NCBI GenBank assembly: GCA_005788075.1
Contig: SXZC01000108.1
Location: forward strand, 1-5,752
Origin: Actinomycetota bacterium
GTDB lineage: Bacteria > Actinomycetota > Thermoleophilia > Miltoncostaeales > Miltoncostaeaceae
Length of the DNA: 5,752 nucleotides
Direction of reading: 5' to 3'
Part shown: positions 1 to 5,752 of the stretch, piece after piece
Layout: the number at the start of each line of letters is the position of its first letter
Position numbering within the stretch: the stretch's first letter is position 1
The notes under the pieces: generated by a model
The model's database searches: none
What the model was told of the DNA's origin: nothing
Seen by the model: the letters and a program-made list of their open reading frames with translations, nothing else
Made by a program: the position numbers and the translations under genes

Positions 1-1274
1 AACACGATCGCGTTGCTCTTCACGTGCTTGGCCACCTTCCACGCGAACACCAGGTCGGCCCACTCCTGGTCGGTGGGCGCGCGCTTGGTGACCACGCTCA
101 TGGTGTCGCGGCCCTCGGGCACGTCGTCGGGGTCCTGCACCAGCACCCCGCCGAGCACGCGCCGGTACACCGGCTCGCCGGCGTTGCCGGGCCGCACCAG
201 CTCGCCGCCGGTGTCGAGCAGGCGCACGTTGGGCTTGCGCGTGAGCACCTCGAAGGCGTCCTCGTCGTAGCCCGGCGCCCACAGCACCTCCACGAACATC
301 TCGGCCAGGTGCTCGGCCAGCGCCAGGTCCACCGTGCGGTTCACCGCGTACACCCCGCCGAACGCCGACACCGGGTCGCAGGCCTGGGCGCGCAGGTAGG
401 CGCTGGCGAGGTCGTCGCCCAGCGCCACGCCGCAGGGGGTGTTGTGCTTGATGATCACCACGGCCGGGGCGGCGAACTCCGCGGCCAGGCCGCGGGCGGC
501 GTCGACATCCAGCAGGTTGTTGTAGGAAAGGGGCTTGCCGTGGCGCACCTCCACCCCGCCCAGAAGGTGCTGGGGAGCACCGATCTGGCGGTAGTAGGCG
601 CCCCGCTGGTGCGGGTTCTCGCCGTAGCTGCACTCGAGCTCCTTGCGGAAGCCCACGGTGAAGCGGTCGGGGAAGTCCACGTCGGGGTCGCCCTCGCCGG
701 CCATCCATGCCGCGATGGCGGTGTCGTATGCGGCCGTCTTGCGGAAGGCCGCTGCGGCCAGCGCGCGCCGGGTGGCGTCGCCCACCCAGCCGCCGCCCTT
801 CACCTCGGCCAGCACGGCCTCGTACTGCGAGGGGTCGGTCACGATCGCCACGCGGTCGTGGTTCTTGGCCGATGCCCGCACCATGGCGGGCCCTCCGATG
901 TCGATCTCCTCCACCACCTCGGCGCGGCCAAGGCCGTCCTTCGCCGCGGCCTCCTCGAACGGGTAGAGGTTCACCACCACCATGTCGATGGCCTCGATGC
1001 CGTTGGCGGCCATGTCCTCGGCGTCGCCCGAGTGGTCCTTGCGGGCGAGGATGCCCCCGTGCACCTTGGGGTGCAGCGTCTTCACGCGCCCGCCCATGAT
1101 CTCCGGGTGGCCGGTCACCTCGCTCACGTCGGTCACCTCGAGGCCCGCATCGCGCAGGGCCTTGGCCGTGCCGCCGGTGCTGATGAGCTGCACCCCCTCG
1201 GCGGCCAGCCCCTGGGCCAGCTCCACCAGGCCGGTCTTGTCGGATACCGACAGCAGCGCGCGTCGCGTTGCCAC
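1..1274 (-). CDS. purH: Bifunctional AICAR transformylase / IMP cyclohydrolase PurH, 3'-partial
   Basis: PurH carries out the last two steps of IMP synthesis: formylation of AICAR with 10-formyltetrahydrofolate, then cyclisation of FAICAR to IMP. Translating by hand from the GTG at 1274 gives 424 uninterrupted residues to the window edge; family members of about 510-530 residues imply roughly 90-100 are cut off. The N-terminal MGS-like cyclohydrolase domain (about 1-190) shows LLSVSDKTGL (7-16), ISTGGTAKAL (31-40), KTLHPKVHGGIL (65-76), NLYPFE (102-107) and DIGGPAMVRASAKN (125-138). The transformylase domain shows SYGENPHQ (216-223), LSYNNLLD (249-256), catalytic Lys276-His277 in KHNTPCGVA, DPVSAFGG (300-307) and KSNAIV (419-424) at the edge. 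The start is set by GAGGGAGG eight bases upstream and a one-base gap from the purN stop. KHNTPCG differs slightly from the common KHxNPCG, with Thr where Asn is usual. Nothing indicates a frameshift. Confidence 0.97.
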   Translation of the reverse strand, partial: MATRRALLSVSDKTGLVELAQGLAAEGVQLISTGGTAKALRDAGLEVTDVSEVTGHPEIMGGRVKTLHPKVHGGILARKDHSGDAEDMAANGIEAIDMVVVNLYPFEEAAAKDGLGRAEVVEEIDIGGPAMVRASAKNHDRVAIVTDPSQYEAVLAEVKGGGWVGDATRRALAAAAFRKTAAYDTAIAAWMAGEGDPDVDFPDRFTVGFRKELECSYGENPHQRGAYYRQIGAPQHLLGGVEVRHGKPLSYNNLLDVDAARGLAAEFAAPAVVIIKHNTPCGVALGDDLASAYLRAQACDPVSAFGGVYAVNRTVDLALAEHLAEMFVEVLWAPGYDEDAFEVLTRKPNVRLLDTGGELVRPGNAGEPVYRRVLGGVLVQDPDDVPEGRDTMSVVTKRAPTDQEWADLVFAWKVAKHVKSNAIV

Positions 1275-1275
1275 C

Positions 1276-1905
1276 TCAGGAACCTCCCTCGTCGACGATC
1301 ATCCTCCGCAACCGCGCGGGGTCGCGGTTGACCTTCCCCTGTGCGTACAGCGTGACTGCCCGCACAAGCAGGCGATGCTCCACCCCGTGCACGCGCTCCT
1401 CCAGCACCTCGAGCGTGTCGCCGGGCAGGATCGGCACCGGCTCCTGCAGGATCGGCGGCCCGCCATCCACGGCCTCCTCGGCGATGTGCACCGTCACTCC
1501 GGTTACCTTCGCACCCCAGTCGAGCGCCTGGGCGATGGAGTCCATGCCGGGGAACGCCGGCAGCAGCGAGGGGTGAAGGTTGATCACCCTGTCGGGGTAG
1601 GCGTCGAGGAGCACCGGCGTGACGATGCTCATCCACCCGGCCATCACAACGAGGTCGGGCGCCACGAGCCGGAGCAGGCGCACCACCTCGCCGTCGCGCC
1701 GCTCGCGGTCGCCGCCCCGGCTTTCGAGGGTCACCACCTCGGTGCGTATGCCCGCGGCCTCGGCGCGCTCGATTGCGCGCGCCCCCTCCTTCGAGCAGAT
1801 CACCATCACGATCTGCGCGTCCACTTTGTCGTTGGCGTGCACGTTGTCGATCAGTGCCTGCAGGTTCGACCCGTTGCCCGAGACCATCACCGCGATGCGG
1901 AACAT
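1276..1905 (-). CDS. purN: Phosphoribosylglycinamide formyltransferase PurN (folate-dependent)
   Basis: PurN catalyses step 3, transfer of the formyl group of 10-formyltetrahydrofolate to GAR to give FGAR. The 209-residue protein is a single formyltransferase domain of normal length. Visible motifs are SGNGSNLQALID (9-20), the phosphate-binding region of the family, MAGWM (88-92), INLHPSLLPAFPG (108-120) and GVTVH...VDGGPPILQ (136-154). Asn109, His111 and Asp147 align with the E. coli catalytic trio Asn106, His108 and Asp144, at a constant offset of three residues. The ATG start is chosen because it overlaps the purM TGA by one base (TGATG), follows GGGAGG, and begins directly with the family's usual FRIAVMVSG strand. 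A GTG four codons upstream (1917) is in frame but would sit inside the Shine-Dalgarno context and add residues not expected in the family. The last codons of the gene (Asp-Glu-Gly-Gly-Ser) double as the ribosome binding site of purH. Confidence 0.97.
   Translation of the reverse strand: MFRIAVMVSGNGSNLQALIDNVHANDKVDAQIVMVICSKEGARAIERAEAAGIRTEVVTLESRGGDRERRDGEVVRLLRLVAPDLVVMAGWMSIVTPVLLDAYPDRVINLHPSLLPAFPGMDSIAQALDWGAKVTGVTVHIAEEAVDGGPPILQEPVPILPGDTLEVLEERVHGVEHRLLVRAVTLYAQGKVNRDPARLRRMIVDEGGS
1283..1290 (-). promoter_or_regulatory. Shine-Dalgarno sequence of purH
   Basis: GAGGGAGG, the strongest ribosome binding site in the window, lies in the last sense codons of purN, 8 bases before the purH GTG. 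It supports the GTG at 1274 as the start and suggests purH can recruit ribosomes itself as well as by coupling. Confidence 0.8.
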
Positions 1906-2870
1906 CAGTCCTCCCACGCCAGGCCGGCCGGCCCGGCTTCTACGCGGCCAACCAGGTGTGATCCCTGCACGATGTCCAGCGCGCGCTCAGCGGCGGCGGC
2001 GGGCATCACCAGGCACATGCCCAGGCCCATGTTGAAAGTTCGCCAGGCGGACTCCTCATCCACCGCACCGCATGCCAGCACGTGGGCGATGGCCGGGGCC
2101 TGCGGCCACGCGCCGCGTTTCAGCACGGCGCGCATGCCATCGGGCATCGCCCGCGGCAGGTTCTCCTCCAGCCCCCCGCCGGTGATGTGCGCGGCGGCGT
2201 GGAGCTCCACGCCCGACGCCTGCAGCGCCTTCACGTCGGCTGGGTAGAGGCGGGTGGGGGCCAGAAGCGACGGGTCGGGCGCCACAGTGCCCGCGTCGAC
2301 GAGCGTGCGCACAAGCGAGTAGCCATTGCTGTGGATGCCGCTGCTCTCGATGCCCACGATCACGTCGCCCACCTGCACCTTCTCGGGGCCGAGCATCTCA
2401 GCCCGCTCCACCGCTCCCACGGCGAACCCGGCCATGTCGAAGTGGCCCTCCTGATAGAGCCCCGGCATCTCGGCGGTCTCGCCGCCCAGCAGCACGCAGC
2501 CGCTGTCGAGGCAGGCCTCCCGCACCGCCCCGATGATCACCTTCGCCTCGTCCGGATCGAGCTTCCCGACTGCCAGGTAGTCGAGGAAGAACAGCGGCCG
2601 GGCGCCCGTGCACACGAGGTCGTTCACGCTCATCGCCACCAGGTCCTGGCCCAGCCCCGACACATCGCCCATCTGCCGCGCGAGCAGCACCTTGGTGCCC
2701 ACGCCGTCGGTGCAGGCCACCAGCACGCCGTCGCGCATCGGGGGCATGGGCAGAGTTCCGGCGAACCCCGTGGTGCCGCCGTGCACCAGGTCGCGGATTC
2801 CCTCGGTCAGCACCCGCGCGGCGTCGAGGTTGACGCCCGCATCGTCGTAGGAAATCCCCCGGTCGGCCAC
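1905..2870 (-). CDS. purM: Phosphoribosylformylglycinamidine cyclo-ligase PurM (AIR synthetase)
   Basis: PurM performs step 5, the ATP-driven ring closure of FGAM to aminoimidazole ribonucleotide (AIR), in the cytosol. The 321-residue protein carries the family's blocks in order: ISYDDAGVN near the N-terminus, TDGVGTK (54-60), GQDLVAMSVNDLV (74-86), FFLDY (94-98), GGETAEMPG (129-137), SSGIHSNGYSLVR (176-188), HITGGGLEENLPR (228-240) and RTFNMGLGM (277-285). It is slightly shorter than the 345-residue E. coli enzyme, but both the ATP-binding N-terminal and the C-terminal AIRS domains look complete. The GTG start is forced: an in-frame TAG, the stop of purF, lies only three codons upstream, and the next ATG is far inside the conserved region. 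No clear Shine-Dalgarno sequence precedes it, unlike at the neighbouring genes, so its translation probably depends on ribosomes finishing purF. PurM is homologous to PurL and acts directly on PurL's product. Confidence 0.98.
   Translation of the reverse strand: MADRGISYDDAGVNLDAARVLTEGIRDLVHGGTTGFAGTLPMPPMRDGVLVACTDGVGTKVLLARQMGDVSGLGQDLVAMSVNDLVCTGARPLFFLDYLAVGKLDPDEAKVIIGAVREACLDSGCVLLGGETAEMPGLYQEGHFDMAGFAVGAVERAEMLGPEKVQVGDVIVGIESSGIHSNGYSLVRTLVDAGTVAPDPSLLAPTRLYPADVKALQASGVELHAAAHITGGGLEENLPRAMPDGMRAVLKRGAWPQAPAIAHVLACGAVDEESAWRTFNMGLGMCLVMPAAAAERALDIVQGSHLVGRVEAGPAGLAWED
1910..1915 (-). promoter_or_regulatory. Shine-Dalgarno sequence of purN
   Basis: GGGAGG lies in the last codons of purM (Trp-Glu-Asp), 4 bases before the purN ATG, which overlaps the purM TGA by one base. 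It decides between the ATG at 1905 and the GTG at 1917, in favour of the ATG. Confidence 0.75.
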
Positions 2871-2882
2871 GAGGGCAGGCTA
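2868..2882 (-). other. purF/purM junction: TAG, three sense codons, GTG, no Shine-Dalgarno
   Basis: The purF stop TAG is followed by CCT GCC CTC and then the purM GTG, so both genes are in the same reading frame with only nine bases between them. The 20 bases before the GTG contain no GGAGG-like core. Reinitiation by the ribosome that terminated purF is the simplest explanation for purM translation; this is inference from spacing. Confidence 0.65.
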
Positions 2883-4310
2883 CCCGCTGTGTGCGGCGGC
2901 CTCGAACCTCTCCTTGCCCGATGCGTCGGGCACGGGGATGGGGTACTCGCCCGTGAAGCAGGCGCGGCAGTAGCCCTCGGCCGGGCGGCCCATGGCGCGC
3001 TGCAGGCCGTCGAGCGTGAGGTAGTGCAGTGAGTCGGCGCCCACGGCCGCGGCGATCTCGGCCTCGGTCTGGCCCACGGCGATCAGCTCGTCGCGGTCGG
3101 CCATGTCGATGCCGTAGAAGCACGGCCAGGTGATGGGCGGGCTCGAGATGCGCAGGTGCACCTCGGCGGCGCCGGCGTCCTTGAGCATCTGCACCGTGCG
3201 GCGGGTGGTGGTGCCGCGCACGATGGAGTCGTCGACGACCACGAGGCGCTTGCCCTCGATCACGCTCACCAGCGGGTTGAACTTCAGCTTCACGCCGTTG
3301 GCGCGAAGTTCCTGGTCGGGCTGGATGAACGATCGGCCCACGTAGCGGTTGCGCACCACGGCCTCCGAGAACGGGATTCCGCTCTCCTTGGCGAAGCCGA
3401 TGGCGGCCGGCGTGCCCGAGTCGGGAAGGCCCACCACGAGGTCGGCCTCGGGGGTGTCCTCACGCGCCAGCACGATGCCCATGTCGTGGCGGCTCTGCCA
3501 CACGGCCTGGTCGTCGAGGATGCTGTCGGGCCGCGCGAAGTAGATGGCCTCGAAGATGCAGAGGCTGCGGGTGGTGGGCGCCATTGCCTGGCGGCTCTCG
3601 GTGGCGTCAGGGGTCAGCCGCACGGCCTCGCCCGGGCGCACCTCGCGCTCGAACTCCGCGCCCACCTGGTCGAGGGCGCAGGTCTCGCTGGCCACCACCC
3701 AGCCGCCGTCCACCGTGCCGAGCACCAGCGGGCGCACGCCGTTGGGGTCGCGGAAGGCCACCAGCTCGTCCTCGGTGAGGGCGACGATCGAATAGGCGCC
3801 CTGCAGCAGCGGCATCACGTTGCATACGGCGTCCAGCAGGCTGCCGGGCTCATGCGCCAGCAGCGCCGTGATGAGCTCGCTGTCGGTGGTGGCCCGGAGC
3901 TCATGCCCCATGTCCTCCACGCGGCGGCGCAGGGCGTCGCTGTTGGTGGGGTTGCCGTTGTGGCCCAGCGCCACCAGGCCGTCGCCGCGCGGCAGGGCCA
4001 CGGGCTGGGCGTTGTCCCACTTGTTCTTGCCGGTGGTGGAGTAGCGCACGTGGCCGATTGCGCTGTGGCCCACCAGGCTGCGAAGCGACGGCTCGTCGAA
4101 CACCGAGGAGACCAGGCCGAGCTCGCGCTGCACCATCACGTGCTCGCCATCGCTCACGGCGATGCCCGCGCTCTCCTGTCCGCGGTGCTGCAGCGCGTGC
4201 AGTCCGAAGAAGGTGATGCGTGCCACGTCGCGGTCCGGCGCGACGACGCCGAATACTCCGCACTCCTCGTTGGGGTGGTCCCCGTCCATGGGGTCCTCGA
4301 GCCGGGTCAC
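2880..4310 (-). CDS. purF: Amidophosphoribosyltransferase PurF, [4Fe-4S] type with propeptide
   Basis: This enzyme catalyses the committed step 1 of purine synthesis: PRPP plus glutamine gives phosphoribosylamine. The chosen GTG start (476 residues) overlaps the purL stop as GTGA and has GGAGG 4 bases upstream. The N-terminal class II glutaminase domain (about 17-250) has the nucleophile Cys17 in NEECGVFG, then RYSTTG (89-94), GHNGN (116-120) and TTDSE (141-145). The C-terminal phosphoribosyltransferase domain has FARPDS (258-263) and the PRPP loop VDDSIVRGTT (359-368). Cysteines 251, 397, 448 and 451 (in SLCIFE, PPITWPCFYG and GYCRACFTG) match the four [4Fe-4S] ligands known from the Bacillus enzyme. 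The 16 residues before Cys17 are then a propeptide that must be removed to free the nucleophile. An ATG at 4289 is an alternative start giving a 9-residue propeptide. In Bacillus this enzyme is inhibited by purine nucleotides and inactivated by oxygen; the same is inferred here. The stop is TAG. Confidence 0.97.
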   Translation of the reverse strand: MTRLEDPMDGDHPNEECGVFGVVAPDRDVARITFFGLHALQHRGQESAGIAVSDGEHVMVQRELGLVSSVFDEPSLRSLVGHSAIGHVRYSTTGKNKWDNAQPVALPRGDGLVALGHNGNPTNSDALRRRVEDMGHELRATTDSELITALLAHEPGSLLDAVCNVMPLLQGAYSIVALTEDELVAFRDPNGVRPLVLGTVDGGWVVASETCALDQVGAEFEREVRPGEAVRLTPDATESRQAMAPTTRSLCIFEAIYFARPDSILDDQAVWQSRHDMGIVLAREDTPEADLVVGLPDSGTPAAIGFAKESGIPFSEAVVRNRYVGRSFIQPDQELRANGVKLKFNPLVSVIEGKRLVVVDDSIVRGTTTRRTVQMLKDAGAAEVHLRISSPPITWPCFYGIDMADRDELIAVGQTEAEIAAAVGADSLHYLTLDGLQRAMGRPAEGYCRACFTGEYPIPVPDASGKERFEAAAHSG

Positions 4311-5752
4311 GCTGCCTCCAGGGCGGCTGGGATCGAACCTTCCCACACCTCGGCCAGATCGCGAAGCGACACCCGGGCCGTGGAACCTCCGGCGTCCACC
4401 GAAACCTCGTCACCGCCCACCGTGCCGATGACGGTGACGGTCACCCCGTCGCCGGCCATCGCGGCGATGGCGTCTGCCGTGGACGGGTCGCACGATGCCA
4501 CCACGCGTCCGCCGCCCTCGCCGAACATGGCCTCATCTGCGCGGCGTCCGGCGTCCACCTGCACCGATGCCCCGATGCCCCCGGCGATGGCGCTCTCGGC
4601 CACCGCCACGGCCAGCCCGCCTTCGCTCACGTCGTGCGCGCTCACCAGCAGCCGCTGCCGGGCGCACTCGGCCAGCAGGCGGAACAGCGCGGCGTCCTTG
4701 GCCGGCTCGGGCGCCGGCGGGCTGCCCGCGCACCGTCCCAGGTAGCGGCTGGCGTCCACCCGCGGCTCGCCGTATCCGATGAGCAGGATGGCGTCGCCGT
4801 CGTTCGCGAACGCGATGCCCATGCTGGTGCTGGCGTCGTCCAGCAGCCCGACGATGCCCACCACCGGCGTGGGGTAGATGGGCCCGCGCGGGCTCTCGTT
4901 GTAGAGCGACACGTTGCCGCTCACGATGGGCGCCTCGATGGCCGTGAGGGCGTCGGCCATGCCGCGGATGCTCTCGGCCAGCCGCCAGCCCGTGCTGCCC
5001 TTGTCGGGGTTGGCGTAGTTGAGGCAGTCGGTTGCGGCGATGGGCACGGCCCCCGTGCAGGCCACGTTGCGCGCGGCCTCGAGCACCGACGCCATGCCGC
5101 CCTCATAGGGCGCCAGCTCGGTGTGCCACTCGGCGCAGTCGAGGGTGACGGCCACGGCCCGGTTGGTGCCGGGAATCCTCACCACGCCGGCGTCGCCACC
5201 CGGCCGGCGCATGGTGTTGGCGCCCACCAGCTGGTCGTACTGCTCGAACACCCAGCGCTTGCTCGCGATGTTGGGGTCACCCATCAGCGCCAGCCACGCG
5301 GCGCCAAGGTCGGCGGGCTCGGGCACGTTGGAGAGGTCGATGGCCTCCGGAGCGGGGGCGGCGTTGCGCGGCACCTCGTAGAAGGGCACATCATCGGTGA
5401 GGTAGAGCGAGGGAATCCTCACCACCTCCTCGCCGCGCCACAGGGCCTCGAGCTCGCCGGTATCCGTCACCTCGCCTATGTCGGTGGCATCCAGCTCATG
5501 GCGGCGCGCCATCTCCCTCACGGCGTCCATCTTCGCGGGCTCCACGATGGCCAGCATGCGCTCCTGGCTCTCGCTCACCAGCACCTCGCCGGGGGCCATG
5601 CCCTGCTCGCGCAGCGGCACGCGGTCGAGGTCGATGGCCAGGCCCACCTCGCCGCGGCTGGCCATCTCACTGGCCGCGCTGGTGAGCCCCGCCGCGCCGA
5701 GGTCCTGAAGGGCCACCAGCAGGTCGGCGTCGTTGAGCGCCTGGCAGAGGTC
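4307..5752 (-). CDS. purL: Phosphoribosylformylglycinamidine synthase subunit PurL, 5'-partial
   Basis: This is the ATP-dependent synthetase subunit of FGAM synthase, step 4 of cytosolic purine synthesis: FGAR plus ammonia from glutamine gives FGAM. The frame is open to the window edge, so the start is outside; 481 C-terminal residues are visible and, judged by about 740-residue family members, roughly 250 are missing. Counting from the edge, seen motifs are QDLGAAGLTS (16-25), SESQERM (60-66), GDPNIASKRW (158-167), TDCLNYANPDKGS (241-253), PIVSGNVSLYNE (275-286), SAHDVSEGGL (371-380) and FGEGGGRVV (410-418), the conserved blocks of the AIRS-like ATP-binding folds. The protein stops soon after the last block with no glutaminase domain, so this is the small PurL that needs separate PurQ and PurS, not the roughly 1,300-residue fused form. 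Those partners are not in the window; by comparison with Bacillus they may lie just upstream. The stop TGA overlaps the purF GTG by 4 bases. Confidence 0.97.
   Translation of the reverse strand, partial: DLCQALNDADLLVALQDLGAAGLTSAASEMASRGEVGLAIDLDRVPLREQGMAPGEVLVSESQERMLAIVEPAKMDAVREMARRHELDATDIGEVTDTGELEALWRGEEVVRIPSLYLTDDVPFYEVPRNAAPAPEAIDLSNVPEPADLGAAWLALMGDPNIASKRWVFEQYDQLVGANTMRRPGGDAGVVRIPGTNRAVAVTLDCAEWHTELAPYEGGMASVLEAARNVACTGAVPIAATDCLNYANPDKGSTGWRLAESIRGMADALTAIEAPIVSGNVSLYNESPRGPIYPTPVVGIVGLLDDASTSMGIAFANDGDAILLIGYGEPRVDASRYLGRCAGSPPAPEPAKDAALFRLLAECARQRLLVSAHDVSEGGLAVAVAESAIAGGIGASVQVDAGRRADEAMFGEGGGRVVASCDPSTADAIAAMAGDGVTVTVIGTVGGDEVSVDAGGSTARVSLRDLAEVWEGSIPAALEAA
4315..4319 (-). 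promoter_or_regulatory. Shine-Dalgarno sequence of purF
   Basis: GGAGG lies within the last codons of purL (Leu-Glu-Ala-Ala), 4 bases before the purF GTG. With the GTGA stop/start overlap this supports the GTG start at 4310 and translational coupling of purL to purF. The spacer is on the short side, but is the same length as at purN. Confidence 0.7.

Noticed and set aside
24..1331. Long plus-strand open frame (435 codons) opposite purH
   Set aside because: It is antisense to an unmistakable purH. Its translation is rich in His, Val, Gly and Ala without any family motif, as expected for the shadow of a high-GC gene with few stop codons.
1906..1917. Extended PurN starting at the GTG at 1917
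   Set aside because: The added residues come from the Shine-Dalgarno region of the ATG at 1905, and PurN proteins normally begin right before the first beta strand.
982..2247. Plus-strand open frame (421 codons) opposite purH, purN and purM
   Set aside because: It runs across three well-supported genes on the other strand and shows no protein family features; it is a compositional artefact.
2398..3123. Minus-strand open frame in another phase across the purF/purM junction
   Set aside because: It is an Arg- and Gly-rich out-of-frame reading of two conserved genes, without motifs or a ribosome binding site.
4311..4346. Extended N-terminus of PurF starting at 4346
   Set aside because: It would overlap purL by 40 bases and lengthen the leader before the catalytic Cys to 28 residues. 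The GTG at 4310 has a good Shine-Dalgarno sequence and a classic 4-base overlap.
3156..4745. Very long plus-strand open frame (529 codons) spanning the complement of purF and the end of purL
   Set aside because: It crosses a gene boundary of the opposite strand, has low-complexity composition and no recognisable domain. Long antisense frames are common at this GC content.
1..5752. Possible hidden system: riboswitch, small RNA, mobile element, CRISPR or defence gene
   Set aside because: Conserved purine genes fill the window with gaps of at most 9 bases. No repeats, inverted termini or foreign-looking composition were noticed by reading; I could not run a structure or covariance search.

Overview
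The window is an ordinary but very compact piece of a de novo purine (IMP) biosynthesis operon. All of it is read from the minus strand, so transcription runs from base 5752 towards base 1. In that direction the order is purL (5' end cut off by the window), purF, purM, purN, purH (3' end cut off). Together they cover steps 1 (PurF), 3 (PurN), 4 (PurL), 5 (PurM) and 9-10 (PurH) of the pathway from PRPP to IMP. Coding sequence fills essentially the whole window. The junctions are a 4-base overlap (purL/purF), a 9-base gap (purF/purM), a 1-base overlap (purM/purN) and a 1-base gap (purN/purH), so the genes are almost certainly one translationally coupled mRNA.

The DNA is strongly GC-rich with G or C at most third codon positions, and three of the four visible starts are GTG. 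The purL-F-M-N-H order is the one known from the Bacillus subtilis pur operon. PurL has no C-terminal glutaminase domain, so it is the small type that needs separate PurS and PurQ. PurF has a cleavable leader and four cysteines in the positions of the Bacillus-type [4Fe-4S] ligands. A high-GC bacterium such as an actinobacterium (perhaps a deep-branching class such as Thermoleophilia or Rubrobacteria) fits, but this is an impression from base composition and protein flavour, and no phylogenetic marker here settles it.

No promoter, riboswitch, terminator, RNA gene, repeat, mobile element or CRISPR array was recognised. The operon promoter and any purine-responsive control would lie upstream of purL, and any terminator downstream of purH, both outside the window. 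No non-coding stretch exceeds 9 bases. I found no undescribed system. The points worth a second look are details: the in-frame purF-UAG-purM junction without a Shine-Dalgarno sequence, the choice of PurF start and hence its propeptide length, and a small motif variation in PurH.
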